Source: Hymenobacter piscis
GTDB taxonomy: Bacteria > Bacteroidota > Bacteroidia > Cytophagales > Hymenobacteraceae
Direction: 5' to 3'
DNA: 64,000 nucleotides
NCBI RefSeq assembly: GCF_018760735.1
Contig: NZ_JAHHZN010000014.1
Span: 1-64,000, forward strand
The notes below the pieces were generated by a model. The model worked only from the letters and a program-made list of their open reading frames with translations, was not told the DNA's origin and ran no database searches. Of this stretch, positions 40,449 to 50,283 are shown piece after piece. Made by a program: the position numbers and the translations under genes. Numbering within the stretch: position 1 is the first letter of the stretch; the number at the start of each line of letters is the position of its first letter.

Positions 40449-40901
40449 ATGCTTACCACTTCTAAAAAGATTACCGCAGCCCTCTTCGGCAAAGCCGTAG
40501 CCCTGCGCAATGCCACCACGTTGGCCGTGGTGCAGGCTGATGCCGCGCTCGATAGCGTGGGCAACAAACTGGGCAACATGAAGACGTCGGAAAAAGCCTT
40601 CTGGATGGCCTTCTTCAGCCTGGCTGCCGCTCACGGAGCCAACGCCCAGAGCCCCAAAGCCAAGGCCGCCATGGAAAACGTGCAGAACACGGCTATCCAG
40701 ATCGGTCAGGTCGTATTCCTCATCTTCCTGATGGTGGGCCTGGTGCGCACGGCCAAGAAATTCATCGACGGTGCTCCCGACGCCATGACCAGCGGCCTCT
40801 GGCTGCTGGGGGGCGTGCTCATCTTCGCCGGCTTCCAGGCCTTCAAGGATGACATCTTCTCCAACATGGGTGCCTCCAGCACTGGCGGCGGTGTGAAATA
40901 A
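40449..40901 (+). CDS. traE: TraE-like conjugation protein (VirB2-like pilin)
   Basis: 150 residues. A signal-like hydrophobic segment ending AHGANAQ is followed by two spans (IGQVVFLIFLMVGLVRTAKKFI; GLWLLGGVLIFAGFQAF), the layout of Bacteroidetes TraE/DUF4134 and of VirB2-type pilins. The N-terminal extension of about 50 residues is longer than usual. Position directly upstream of traF and traG matches the order in known Bacteroidetes conjugative elements. The name is by position and topology. Confidence 0.7.
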   Translation: MLTTSKKITAALFGKAVALRNATTLAVVQADAALDSVGNKLGNMKTSEKAFWMAFFSLAAAHGANAQSPKAKAAMENVQNTAIQIGQVVFLIFLMVGLVRTAKKFIDGAPDAMTSGLWLLGGVLIFAGFQAFKDDIFSNMGASSTGGGVK

Positions 40902-40932
40902 GCACCGAACAGCTCCCTGCTTTTCCGACGCA

Positions 40933-41274
40933 ATGCGCACGTTCAAAAGCATTGAGCGACCAGCCCAGGTCCTGGGGATTCCCCTTCAGGATCTGGGCTT
41001 TGTCGCTCTTTTACTCATCGGTGGCGGAATGCTGCTCGGCGTGCTGAGCATGTTCCTGCACGTTTCCGGCAAGGCCTACCTGGTCCTACTGCTGCTGGTA
41101 CTGATCCTCTTTTTCGGCCTGCGCTGGCTGGCAAAACACAAGCCTCCCGGCTACCTCATGGGCTGGATTTCCTACCGAATCCGCCAGCCCCGTCGCCTCA
41201 CGCTCGGTCCGATTCACTCGCCTGTAACCCCTCAGACTCATGAGCACCAAAGCCAAACCCCTGCGCGACGCTAG
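40933..41274 (+). CDS. traF: TraF-like conjugation protein (VirB3-like)
   Basis: 113 residues with two close membrane spans (VALLLIGGGMLLGVLSMFL; YLVLLLLVLILFFGLRWL) after a short N-terminus carrying IERPAQVLGI, then a basic Arg/Pro tail. This is the DUF4133/VirB3 arrangement. It overlaps the traG start by 35 bp, as expected for VirB3-VirB4 pairs that act together in the inner-membrane complex. Confidence 0.8.
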   Translation: MRTFKSIERPAQVLGIPLQDLGFVALLLIGGGMLLGVLSMFLHVSGKAYLVLLLLVLILFFGLRWLAKHKPPGYLMGWISYRIRQPRRLTLGPIHSPVTPQTHEHQSQTPARR

Positions 41275-43930
41275 CCCCGTTCACCAGGTCCTCGACAACT
41301 GCCTGATTCTACGTGATGGCCGCGTGGCCATGGGCTTCGAACTCCACAACCCGGAAATGGAATCCTGGAACGGGGAGGCGTATGAGCTGGCCCTCGGGAC
41401 CTTCCAATCGGCCCTGCGCCCGCTGCCCGCCGGTAGCGTGCTGCAGAAAACCGACGTGTACTACGAGCGGCCCTACCTGCACCCCACCAAGCCCGGCGCC
41501 TACATTGACCAGCGCCGCGCCAACTTTCACAACGGCTCGCTGGTGCTGTTCCATAAAAGCTACCTGTTCCTGTCCATTCCGCCGCAAAAGCAGGCTAAAC
41601 AGCAGCCCAAACGGGTAAACGCGCTGAACGCGCTGATCAACCAAGCTACCGGCGCCTTGCTGCCCGACAATCCGTTTCCCGGCATTCAGCTGGCCCTGGA
41701 ACAGATTGAGCGCGTTGGCGCGGAACTGGTGCAGTCCCTGCGCAGCCTTCCCGGCCTGGAGCTGGAACGCCTGCAGGATGAGCGGCTGCAGCTGCTGCTG
41801 AATCAGTTTTTCAACCTGGACTTCGCCGGCAAGCCAACGGCTCCTGAGCGGGAAATTCTCAACGAGGGCGGCGTAGTGTCGGTGGGAGAGAAGCAGGTCA
41901 ACATTGTGTCGCTGGGTGGCCAGGGCACGGAAACCTACTCGCACGTTACCAACAGCTACGGGGTGGCTTCCCCGCTGGTGTACCCGCTAACCCACTTCCT
42001 GCACGCCCCGCACATCCTCACCCAGTCGATGTACGTGCACGATACCCGGGAGCAGCTGAAGGGATTCACCCGGGATAAGAAGCTGAACTCGTCCCTGAGC
42101 ACGTTTGCCACCGCCGATAACCACCTGCGCGTGGCCGAGCTGGAGGAGATGGAAGCGGAAGCCATTGCCGATAACAAACTCCTGGTTGATATGCACCTGT
42201 CGGTACTGCTCTGGGACGGGGACGCGGAACGGCGCACGGAAGCGGTCCAGAAAACCACGGCGGCCATTCGCGCTATGCTCGGGGCGGAACCCGTCGTGGA
42301 GTCGCACCTGACGCTGCCGCTGCTCATGGCCACCATCCCCGGCAACGGGGCCCAGCTGCCGGAACGCTGGCTGCCCACGCTGGCCGACCGGGCCTGCTGC
42401 TACTGGCACTGGACGACTACCTACCGTTCCACACGGGTAGGGGAGTACCTGGCGGACCGCTCCCGCAACCTGCTTAAGGTTAATCTCTTCGATACCAACC
42501 AGGACAACCAGAATACGCTGACTATCGGCCCGTCGGGGTCTGGCAAATCCTTTACCATGGGCAACTTCATTGCCCAGCGCAAGGAAAACGGGGCCCGGCA
42601 GATCATCATCGACGTGGGCGGCACCTACGAGGGGCTGGTACGTTCGCTGACCGGCAACGACTTTGAAAACTGCTACTTCAAGTACGATCCGCAGAACCCG
42701 ATTGAATTCAACCCCTTCTATATGCCCCGCGACCCGGAAACCAACCGCTGGAAGCTGGGGGATGACAAGCTGAACTTCCTGCTGGAGCTGCTGCAGGCCA
42801 TCTGGAAAGGGGCGGGCAATGGGGGAAAGGAAGAGACGCTGGACAAGGCCGAACGCACCTTGCTCACCCGCTTCCTGCGCGGCTTCTACGCCGATCTGAA
42901 CAAGGATGCGCAGCTGGCCCGTCAGGGCGAGCGGTTCCCCGGCATGCAGACCTTCGTGGAATTCGTGCAGAAGTACCATGAGCGCATGGAGGCCCCCGCC
43001 CCCACCGACGCTCCCACGACCGAGCTGGCCGAACGGGAGCAGTACCGCAAAGACATGCAGTTCATCAACATGAACGAATTCTTCCTGGTGCTGAGTGAAT
43101 ACTGCAAGGGGGGCCGCTACGAGAAGGTACTGAACGCCCAGCGCGACCGGGACTTGTCGGAGTACCCGCTGATCGTGTTTGATATGATCAATATCAAAAC
43201 CGATCCGACCCTGTACCCGGTGGTGGCCATGCTCATCACGGAACTGGCAATGGACCTGTTCCGCAAGTACCCCCGCGACATCAAATACATTCTGATGGAT
43301 GAGGCCTGGTCGATGATGAGCGGCGGCCTGAAAAACTTTATTGAGCTGATGTACCGCACGATCCGGAAGCTCAACGGAAGCATCGGGATTATCACTCAGG
43401 GTATCCAGGAAATCATGAACTCGCCCATCGGCGGGGCCATCATCAACAATACCAGCACGCGCATCATCCTGAACCATGCCAGCGTGCCGGCGGTCCTGCC
43501 GCAGCTGCAGCAGGCCCTGTCGTTTACCTCCCACGATATTGACCTGATCAAGTCGCTGCGGAAAGCCAACGGCCCGGGTGGCTCCTACCGCGAATTCTTC
43601 ATCAAGCAGGGAGACCGGGGCCGCGTGTACACGCTGGAGGTGTCGCCTGAGCTGGCGGCAATCCTGTCCTCGACGCCGACGGACCGCGACTATCTGCAGG
43701 CGCTGGTGGAGCTGTACCAGTACGAGGAACGCGTACCGGAGCGCGACGAAAACGGCAAGCTCGTGCTCAACGATGACGGTACCCAACGCTTCGTCATGCG
43801 CAAGGTGCCCCGGCTGGCCCCGGCCGTTGATGAATTCGTGCTGCGGAAAAAGGCCGGCCTGGTTACCCAGGGAAGCATCCCGACCAGTCTGGAACTAACC
43901 GCGCCGCTCGGGGAAGCGGTACTCGCCTAG
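41240..43930 (+). CDS. traG: TraG, VirB4-family conjugation ATPase
   Basis: 896 residues. Walker A GPSGSGKS (about residues 430-437), Walker B YILMDEAW (about 683-690), and the conserved ITQGIQEIM and NTSTRIILNH segments of VirB4 ATPases. The N-terminal half (INQATGALLPDNPFPGIQLALEQIERV...) fits the Bacteroidetes TraG family, whose length is usually 800-900. It powers pilus assembly and DNA export at the inner membrane. It overlaps traF by 35 bp and is followed 2 bp later by traJ. Confidence 0.95.
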   Translation: MSTKAKPLRDASPVHQVLDNCLILRDGRVAMGFELHNPEMESWNGEAYELALGTFQSALRPLPAGSVLQKTDVYYERPYLHPTKPGAYIDQRRANFHNGSLVLFHKSYLFLSIPPQKQAKQQPKRVNALNALINQATGALLPDNPFPGIQLALEQIERVGAELVQSLRSLPGLELERLQDERLQLLLNQFFNLDFAGKPTAPEREILNEGGVVSVGEKQVNIVSLGGQGTETYSHVTNSYGVASPLVYPLTHFLHAPHILTQSMYVHDTREQLKGFTRDKKLNSSLSTFATADNHLRVAELEEMEAEAIADNKLLVDMHLSVLLWDGDAERRTEAVQKTTAAIRAMLGAEPVVESHLTLPLLMATIPGNGAQLPERWLPTLADRACCYWHWTTTYRSTRVGEYLADRSRNLLKVNLFDTNQDNQNTLTIGPSGSGKSFTMGNFIAQRKENGARQIIIDVGGTYEGLVRSLTGNDFENCYFKYDPQNPIEFNPFYMPRDPETNRWKLGDDKLNFLLELLQAIWKGAGNGGKEETLDKAERTLLTRFLRGFYADLNKDAQLARQGERFPGMQTFVEFVQKYHERMEAPAPTDAPTTELAEREQYRKDMQFINMNEFFLVLSEYCKGGRYEKVLNAQRDRDLSEYPLIVFDMINIKTDPTLYPVVAMLITELAMDLFRKYPRDIKYILMDEAWSMMSGGLKNFIELMYRTIRKLNGSIGIITQGIQEIMNSPIGGAIINNTSTRIILNHASVPAVLPQLQQALSFTSHDIDLIKSLRKANGPGGSYREFFIKQGDRGRVYTLEVSPELAAILSSTPTDRDYLQALVELYQYEERVPERDENGKLVLNDDGTQRFVMRKVPRLAPAVDEFVLRKKAGLVTQGSIPTSLELTAPLGEAVLA

Positions 43931-43932
43931 TT

Positions 43933-45081
43933 ATGGGCCTGTATATGACCCTGCTGCTGCAAAGCGGCATCGGGGGCTCGGACCTGGTGCAGGCCATGTC
44001 GTCGGGGGCGTACAGTGCCTCCTACGACATTATCGTGCTGTGCCTGACGCAGATTCTGCCGATTCTGATGATGATGACCCTGACCTACACGGTGTCGCGG
44101 GGCTTCCTGCTCTCCGGTTCCCTGCAGATCGACCTGGGCGCATTGTTCAAGCTCTTCTTCATTGCCATTGCCCTGGCCAGCTACCGGGAGCTGGCCCCGC
44201 TGATTGGCGGCATGGTCAGCGCCGTGACCGAGCTGATCCGCGAGCCGCTGCACGGCAAGAGCGCCTACGATACGCTCACGAACATGCAGAACGCTATGAC
44301 GGGCACGCCCACCGGGCCCACGCCCGAAGATGTGCTCAACGGGGATGCCAGCCTGACCGACCTGCTCACGGACGCCAAGCAGCAGTTTTCGCAAATGGTG
44401 GACGCGCTGACCAACTTCAGCATTGAGAGTCTGCTCTACCGCTTCGTGACGCAATCGACGGTGCTGCTGGTGCGCAACATCATGCTCTACATCCGCATGT
44501 TCGCCCTGGGCTTCCTGTTCTGCGCCGGCCCGATTTCCATTGTGCTGTCGGCCATTCCGCCTTTCGGCTCCCTCTGGCGCCACTGGCTGCAGAACTACAT
44601 TACCATCCAGCTCTGGTCGGTCACCTTCGCCTTGCTGGACGTGCTGTTTAACGCGTTTTCGGACGCTAAAACCATCGGAACCGGGGGCTTCAACAACGTG
44701 CTTTCCGGCCAGAATAACGCCGAATACCTCATTGCCTGCATCGTGTTCATCATCATGTATTTCATGGTGCCGTCCATGACCAGCTGGGTTATCGGCTCCT
44801 CGGCCGTGCAAGGCTTCGTGGGAGCCGTCGCCGGCGCGGCAACTGCCGCGGTATCGACCGGTGCCAGCGTGGCCAGCCCGATGCAAGCGGGTGGCGGCAT
44901 GGCCGACGCAGCCGGCCGGATGCTGCAGCGGGTGGCCGGTGGCGGCGGCGGTGGGGGGGGAGGCGGCAGCGCCGCCGCAGCTCCCGCCCCGGATATGTCC
45001 TCGCCCGGCCCCGCCGCCGCGCCGCCAGTGCCAACGGTTAATGCCCCCATTGACAATTCAGTTCGACGGGCTACCGTCTGA
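43933..45081 (+). CDS. traJ: TraJ-like polytopic channel protein (VirB6-like)
   Basis: 382 residues with about six to eight hydrophobic segments (DIIVLCLTQILPILMMMTLTYTV; LFKLFFIAIALASY; NIMLYIRMFALGFLFCAGPISIVLSAIPPFGSLWRHWLQNYITIQLWSVTFALLDVLF; YLIACIVFIIMYFMV). The motif GSLWRHWLQNYITIQLW is typical of the VirB6/TrbL-like TraJ family. The C-terminus is a Gly/Ala/Pro-rich disordered tail. Between traG and traK in the operon, as in known elements. Confidence 0.85.
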   Translation: MGLYMTLLLQSGIGGSDLVQAMSSGAYSASYDIIVLCLTQILPILMMMTLTYTVSRGFLLSGSLQIDLGALFKLFFIAIALASYRELAPLIGGMVSAVTELIREPLHGKSAYDTLTNMQNAMTGTPTGPTPEDVLNGDASLTDLLTDAKQQFSQMVDALTNFSIESLLYRFVTQSTVLLVRNIMLYIRMFALGFLFCAGPISIVLSAIPPFGSLWRHWLQNYITIQLWSVTFALLDVLFNAFSDAKTIGTGGFNNVLSGQNNAEYLIACIVFIIMYFMVPSMTSWVIGSSAVQGFVGAVAGAATAAVSTGASVASPMQAGGGMADAAGRMLQRVAGGGGGGGGGGSAAAAPAPDMSSPGPAAAPPVPTVNAPIDNSVRRATV

Positions 45082-45108
45082 TTCACCCTTTTCCTCCCCC
45101 CCCTAGCC

Positions 45109-45828
45109 ATGAGCAAAAGCAAAATCCAAGACCTGGATAAAACCTACTCCACCATGCGTACCATGACGATGGCCAGCCTGGCTATCGTGCTGGTAACCTC
45201 CATCTTCTTCGTGCTCACCCTGCGCCACGCCTACGGTACGGTAGGCCAGCGCGTGTACGTGGTGGGCTCGCTGGGCACCCAGGCCGCCGTTGCCGCCTCT
45301 CCGGATGAGCATTCCGAGTTCGAGTACCGCAACGTGGTGCGCACGTTCGTCTCGAATATGTTCCAGCACGACGAGTCCACCTTCACGGACCACATGAATA
45401 CGGCGCTGAACCTGTCGGATGCGCTCAGCGGCCGTCGCCTCTACGAGGAATTCAAGAAAGGCCAGGTGTACGAGAACTACCGCAAGTTCGGTTCGCGCAC
45501 GATGGTCAAAGTGGACAGCATCGTGCTACAAAACGACGTGCGCCCCCGCACCGGCAAGGTGTACATGAAGCAGAAAACCTTCATGGCCGACCGCCAGAGT
45601 GCCCCGATTTCCATTGCCGCCGCCTTCACGCTGGTTGAAACGGACCGCTCAGAAAAGAACCCCTACGGCATCCAGATTTCGGGCTTCGACTTCATCCCCT
45701 ACAACGCCCCCATCTCCGCGGCTGAGCAAGCTATTCAGGAGCAGCAGGCCGAACGTGACCGGCAGCAGCTGCAGGCTGCCCAGCAGGCCGCCAAACAGGC
45801 CGCTGCCGCTGAGGCCGCTATTCGCTAA
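45109..45828 (+). CDS. traK: TraK-like conjugation protein (VirB8-like)
   Basis: 239 residues. A single N-terminal membrane span (MASLAIVLVTSIFFVLTLRHAY) followed by a periplasmic domain (FEYRNVVRTFVSNMFQHDESTFTDHMNTALNLSD... SAPISIAAAFTLVETDRSEKNPYGIQISGFDF), matching Bacteroidetes TraK and VirB8 inner-membrane scaffold proteins. The C-terminal Gln/Ala-rich helix is probably disordered. The ATG follows a run CCTCCCCCCCCTAGCC, a pyrimidine-rich leader. Confidence 0.85.
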   Translation: MSKSKIQDLDKTYSTMRTMTMASLAIVLVTSIFFVLTLRHAYGTVGQRVYVVGSLGTQAAVAASPDEHSEFEYRNVVRTFVSNMFQHDESTFTDHMNTALNLSDALSGRRLYEEFKKGQVYENYRKFGSRTMVKVDSIVLQNDVRPRTGKVYMKQKTFMADRQSAPISIAAAFTLVETDRSEKNPYGIQISGFDFIPYNAPISAAEQAIQEQQAERDRQQLQAAQQAAKQAAAAEAAIR

Positions 45829-45857
45829 TCCCTTACCGTCCTACCTCTTCTTCCGTC

Positions 45858-47099
45858 ATGAGTACCCATCATTCTTTTCGTTTGGCCCTGGCCCTGAGTC
45901 TGTCCCTGCTGTGTTCGGCCGGGAGCTATGCCCAGCGCCTGAAGCGCGTGCCGGCAACGCCGCCGCCCGCCACGCTGCCCGCGTATTCGCCGGCAACGTC
46001 CGAAGCAGCTTCCCCCTCCACGGCCCCCATTACGCCCGGCCCGGCTCCGGCGCACGCCGGCGGCTATACCGATACGGGCCTGCACTACACCATTGAGCGG
46101 CTGGCGCCGCCGCCGCCGCCGCCGCCACCTGGCTCCCAGCCGATGCTGCTGGACGTGGCCGTGTCGGACTCCTCGACGACGTACATGGTGTTTGCCGGAC
46201 CCGTGTCGCTGGTAGACGTGGGAATGATGGATAACTACCTGCTCAAGATTGAGGCCAACGCCGTCTTTGTGCGGGCCCGGAAGAAATCGGCTCCCCCCAC
46301 GCCGATTATGGTTCGCTACGGCTCCAAGTATTGGATGGGCCGGCTGGTGACCGTCAAACGGCCGGTGATGGCCCTCTACGACCTGACCAAACCAAGCCAG
46401 CTGCCCCCGGTCCCCAACGGGGCCGCCGCTGCCGCTGCCGCATATTACAACACCGCTCCGGCCGGGCAATCCTCCGCCCAGACCTCGGCCACGGTGGCCG
46501 GCGGGGGCATGAGTGCCCCGGGGCCGGCCGGTATACCGGACAGCAACCTAGCTGACGTGGACGCGCCCACCGTTTCGACGGGGGCCGTCATGCCTACCTC
46601 CAGCACGGGCGTTGCCCCGGATAACCCGCTGGCCCTGGACCGGGAGGCCCACCGCAAGGCCTTCGTCAACGCCAAGCTGCGCCGGCTCGACAACCTGCGG
46701 GTTGAGCACCCGGGGGTGGCCGTGTACGAAAACCGGGTAGCCGTGTCGCTGGCCAACGTGCGCAACGACAAGGAATTTACTTACCTGCGCCTGCAGGTGA
46801 ACAATAACAGTTCCATTGATTACCACATTGACTTTGTGGATTTCCAGCTCGTGGAAAACACCAAACGCCCATTCCTGGGCAAGAAGCGCAACGAATCCCG
46901 CCGCCCCCTCACGCCTTCGGGCGGCCGCGCCAACCAGGTAATCGCCGGCGGCACGACCGGCTACCTCTACTACGCGGTTCCGCTGTACGCCGCAACGGAT
47001 CTGGGCTACCTGCACGTCGAGCTGCATGAGCTGAACGGGGCGCGGACCCTGCTGCTGCCTATCCCCGCTAAAGTCATCAACACGGCTCCTACTCTCTAA
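45858..47099 (+). CDS. traN: TraN-like conjugation protein (VirB9-like, DUF4138)
   Basis: 413 residues. Signal peptide FRLALALSLSLLCSAGSYAQ, Pro-rich linker with a poly-Pro run, then two β-rich parts: LLDVAVSDSSTTYMVFAGPVSLVDVG...NAVFVRARKK and NDKEFTYLRLQVNNNSSIDYHIDFVDFQLVENTKRPFLGKKRNESRRPL. This matches TraN of Bacteroidetes conjugative elements, an outer-membrane core component. In many elements traM precedes traN; here traN comes first. Confidence 0.85.
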   Translation: MSTHHSFRLALALSLSLLCSAGSYAQRLKRVPATPPPATLPAYSPATSEAASPSTAPITPGPAPAHAGGYTDTGLHYTIERLAPPPPPPPPGSQPMLLDVAVSDSSTTYMVFAGPVSLVDVGMMDNYLLKIEANAVFVRARKKSAPPTPIMVRYGSKYWMGRLVTVKRPVMALYDLTKPSQLPPVPNGAAAAAAAYYNTAPAGQSSAQTSATVAGGGMSAPGPAGIPDSNLADVDAPTVSTGAVMPTSSTGVAPDNPLALDREAHRKAFVNAKLRRLDNLRVEHPGVAVYENRVAVSLANVRNDKEFTYLRLQVNNNSSIDYHIDFVDFQLVENTKRPFLGKKRNESRRPLTPSGGRANQVIAGGTTGYLYYAVPLYAATDLGYLHVELHELNGARTLLLPIPAKVINTAPTL

Positions 47100-47102
47100 G
47101 CA

Positions 47103-48656
47103 ATGCAACCTCCCATCACTACCCCTGTGGACCCGGCCGCCGCTGCGCCCGCCGCCACTGCCCCGGCTCCTGCCGCTGCACCCCGCAAGGATTGGGGGGC
47201 CTGGGCCAAGAAAAACTGGATGCTCCTGGCTGCTGGAGGCCTCGTGCTTCTGTTTGCCGGGCTGTACTTGTGGGTGCAATCGGCCATGAACGATATGGCC
47301 GACTCTAACCCCACCGTCGCCGGCTCGACGGAGCACATCGAGGGCGACGTACTAAACAATGCAGTAGTTATGCCGCAGTCGGGCGACAAGACTAAAAGCT
47401 ACGATGAGCTGCAGGCTCAGGAAAGCAACTCCTTTCCTACCCAGCAGGTTACGCCCGACGAACTGCAGGCCCAGCAGAAAGCAATGTACGCGTCGGATTC
47501 CATCGAGGCCCGCAAGCAGCGCCGCGCCCAGCAGCAGCAGATTTCGGCCGAACAGGCCATTGTACGGGACCAGTACGCCCGCACGGCGCGGGCCCGTAAC
47601 ATGGATACGGTCGTAGTAACGGCCCGCGACCCGCAGACCGGCCAGTACACCCAGCGCCGCCAGGTATATCACCGTACGCCCGCCACCAACAGCGCCGGCT
47701 TCGTCGGTGGCGGCAGTGGCGGTGGGGGCACCTACGGCGGGGGCAACAGCTACGCCCGCTCCTCGGCTCCCCGCGCCCCACGCCGCCCCCTGCGCGACCG
47801 GGATGGTGCCTTGTATGAAACCAACGATGAAGTTAACTCGATGCTGCGCGAAGGTGGGCCGGACGTGCAGCGGGCCTACGAGCGTATGACCGGGCGCCGG
47901 TACCGGCCCCTTGACTCCGACGTAGAGCTTTCCGAGCAGAACCGGAAGGCCATGCAGTACGTGCCCGGCATGGATGGCTTCTACACGGTGAAATACCGGG
48001 GGCGCAACGCCTCTCCGGCGGATGACGCGGAAAACGCGGTGGCCGCCGATCCCTTCTACCGGGCCGTCATCAGCGGCACCCAGAACGTGCGTACCGGCTC
48101 GGTGGTGCTGCTACGCTTTGACGAGGATGTGACCCTGCAGGGCGTCCCTTTCCCCCGCAACCAGCTGATGGCCGCCGTGGTGTCGGTGGAATCCAACCGC
48201 GTCACGTTCCAGATTGACCGCATCGGTCCCTACCGCATTGCTGCCCAGGTGTACAATACCCTGTACATGCCCGGTATTATGATCGACCCCTCGAAGCGGG
48301 CTCCGGTGGATGCCAGCCAGCAGGGCTTCGGCCAGACGGCCATGAGCAGCGGCCTCAACGACCTTTCCTATAGCATTGACCGCAGCCAGTCCGCCGCCAA
48401 CAGCGTGCAGGGCATTGCCGGCCGCATGGGCGTCACCATGCTCCAGCGGATGCCCCAGCGAGGCCGCAAGCTGCGTGAGGTGCTTCTTCCCGACGGCTAC
48501 CCCGTCCTTATCACCGTTGCTTCGCAGAACGCCGCCGGCTCACCGGCCCAGCGTGCGACCGGCCCGATGGGCCAGGACGGCAACCCCCTCCAGTCCAGCT
48601 TTATGAGCGGCACTGGCCAGGGCGGCTACGCCGGCCAGGAACGAGGCAACCGATAA
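47103..48656 (+). CDS. traM: TraM-like conjugation protein (VirB10-like)
   Basis: 517 residues. Ala/Pro-rich N-terminus, one membrane span (WMLLAAGGLVLLFAGLYLWV), a Gln-rich periplasmic coil (EARKQRRAQQQQISAEQAI), and a C-terminal β-barrel-type domain with ISGTQNVRTGSVVLLRFDEDVTLQGVPFPRNQLMAAVV, the hallmark of Bacteroidetes TraM/VirB10. It connects inner- and outer-membrane parts of the channel. Starts 3 bp after traN. Confidence 0.9.
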   Translation: MQPPITTPVDPAAAAPAATAPAPAAAPRKDWGAWAKKNWMLLAAGGLVLLFAGLYLWVQSAMNDMADSNPTVAGSTEHIEGDVLNNAVVMPQSGDKTKSYDELQAQESNSFPTQQVTPDELQAQQKAMYASDSIEARKQRRAQQQQISAEQAIVRDQYARTARARNMDTVVVTARDPQTGQYTQRRQVYHRTPATNSAGFVGGGSGGGGTYGGGNSYARSSAPRAPRRPLRDRDGALYETNDEVNSMLREGGPDVQRAYERMTGRRYRPLDSDVELSEQNRKAMQYVPGMDGFYTVKYRGRNASPADDAENAVAADPFYRAVISGTQNVRTGSVVLLRFDEDVTLQGVPFPRNQLMAAVVSVESNRVTFQIDRIGPYRIAAQVYNTLYMPGIMIDPSKRAPVDASQQGFGQTAMSSGLNDLSYSIDRSQSAANSVQGIAGRMGVTMLQRMPQRGRKLREVLLPDGYPVLITVASQNAAGSPAQRATGPMGQDGNPLQSSFMSGTGQGGYAGQERGNR

Positions 48657-48686
48657 GGCTTTATTCACCCTAAACCCTTTTCACTT

Positions 48687-49595
48687 ATGCTTAACCGATT
48701 TTCGAAGTGGGGAATCATGGCAGTGGTGCTGGCCGGCGCGCAGCTGGCGCCCACCATTGCGCAGGCTACCGGTGCGCCCGTGGTGGACGTTGGCCACATT
48801 GCCATGCAGATCAACAAGTTCGTGAAGGAAACCCAGAACTGGGCCAAAACCATCCAGAACTACCAGATTGTAAAAGATGGGCTCAGCGTCGCCCGCGACG
48901 CCCGCGACATCACCAATCAGGTTAAAAGCCTGACCGACCAGGTACGCAGCATCTCCCAGGACGCCCTGAACCTGAACCGGAAGATTCAGGATGATTTGCG
49001 AAAGGTGGCCAGCCTAAAAGATATGAAGCTCGCCCAGGTCCCGGAGCTGATGGGCACGGCCCTGGACGCCACCACCACGAAGGGCGGCCTGCTCAACCAC
49101 ATGGGCAGCTACTCGCTGGCCCGGCAGTTTCAGCAGAACCTACTGGCCGGCACCCAGCAGGGCTACGAGGTGGCCACCCAAAAGCTGGACCGTTACCACC
49201 TCTCGGGCTCTACCCGCCAGGACTACAAAACGATTCAGCAGCAGGGCCACGAGCAGGCCTTTGCCGCGCTGGCCGTGTCCGACCTGGTGCAGCAGCAGCG
49301 GGTGCAGCAGGCCGGGGAATACAAGCGCATCGCTGATGAGATGACCCGTCAGTCGATCGAGGCGCAGGCCTCCCTGCGCAACGAGGGCCGCTACGCCATG
49401 ACTGAGGGGGAGCGCATGTCGCGCCTGCAGGAATGCGCCAACACCATGATGCAGGCCCAGCAGATGCGCCAGCAGGCGGATGAGCTGCTGCTCGCCGCCA
49501 CGCAGCCCACCCCGGCCCGGCAGGCCGCTAACCTGGTTATTGCCGACCGACAGTTTTCCGCCAGCCTCGCCCAGGTCGGCCGGCAGTTCAACTAA
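48687..49595 (+). CDS. VirB5-like conjugation protein
   Basis: 302 residues. Signal peptide (IMAVVLAGAQLAPTIAQA), then a long α-helical region (INKFVKETQNWAKTIQNYQIVKDGLSVARDARDITNQVKSLTDQV...) and a C-terminal MTEGERMSRLQECANTMMQAQQMRQQADELLLA. This is the VirB5/TrbJ-like or DUF4141 (TraI) type, a pilus-tip or adhesin component. In other Bacteroidetes elements the corresponding gene lies between traG and traJ; here it follows traM. I leave the symbol empty because the exact family is uncertain. Confidence 0.75.
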   Translation: MLNRFSKWGIMAVVLAGAQLAPTIAQATGAPVVDVGHIAMQINKFVKETQNWAKTIQNYQIVKDGLSVARDARDITNQVKSLTDQVRSISQDALNLNRKIQDDLRKVASLKDMKLAQVPELMGTALDATTTKGGLLNHMGSYSLARQFQQNLLAGTQQGYEVATQKLDRYHLSGSTRQDYKTIQQQGHEQAFAALAVSDLVQQQRVQQAGEYKRIADEMTRQSIEAQASLRNEGRYAMTEGERMSRLQECANTMMQAQQMRQQADELLLAATQPTPARQAANLVIADRQFSASLAQVGRQFN

Positions 49596-49620
49596 TCCTC
49601 TGTAAAAATTCCGTACTCCA

Positions 49621-50169
49621 ATGCTCCGTCTCTTCCGTCATTCATTTGTTTTCCTGGCCGGCGCCCTGACGCTGACCACCACTGCTTCCGCGCAGCGCCA
49701 TATCCGCCACCTCAACAGCCTTACCCCCAGCTACGGTTCGACCGAGCCCGGGCGGGTAGTGGGGTTGAGTTACGGGCGGTTTCTGACCAATACCACGCGC
49801 CTCGACGTGCTGGCCACCCGTGAGCGGGGCCAGGGCCGGCAGGGAATAGGGGAGTTCTCCGCGTATGGGGTAGCCGTCGGCGGCTCCCGGCAACTATTCC
49901 GCGTTGGGCAGTGCGTGTACGTGCACGCGCAGGGCCTGGTACTGGGGCGCTACGAGCGTAAGCAGGAAAACAATACGGGCGGCCGGGATGGCGGCAAAGC
50001 CCCGCAGGGCGCGGCCGTAGGGCCGCTGCTGGGCCTGGATACGGATGTGTACCTGGCAGACGCAGTTTCGGTCGCGCTGTCGGCCCAGAAAGGCTATCTG
50101 TGGCTGAATCCGCAGATTGACCGCTGGCCCGGCTTTTACTCGGTCGGTCTGCGTTTCCATTTTCGCTGA
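49621..50169 (+). CDS. TraO-like outer-membrane conjugation protein
   Basis: 182 residues. Signal peptide (FVFLAGALTLTTTASAQ) followed by a β-rich region with alternating polar/hydrophobic residues and a terminal aromatic FHFR, as in small outer-membrane β-barrels. Bacteroidetes TraO is of this size and topology and occupies this end of the operon. It starts 26 bp after the VirB5-like gene. The name is by position and topology, so the symbol is left empty. Confidence 0.65.
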   Translation: MLRLFRHSFVFLAGALTLTTTASAQRHIRHLNSLTPSYGSTEPGRVVGLSYGRFLTNTTRLDVLATRERGQGRQGIGEFSAYGVAVGGSRQLFRVGQCVYVHAQGLVLGRYERKQENNTGGRDGGKAPQGAAVGPLLGLDTDVYLADAVSVALSAQKGYLWLNPQIDRWPGFYSVGLRFHFR

Positions 50170-50283
50170 GCCTGACGGACTCAGCACCGCCGGCAGCCCG
50201 GCCCCCCTGGGGTCGGGCTACTTATTTACCGGCCTGTTTTTTGCCGTATATTCTTTCTGCGTTTCACCTTTATTCAGCCCATC

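Noticed and set aside
41987..43786. 599-residue open frame antisense to traG
   Set aside because: Its composition follows from the GC-rich codons of traG read backwards; no motifs, and traG is clearly the gene.
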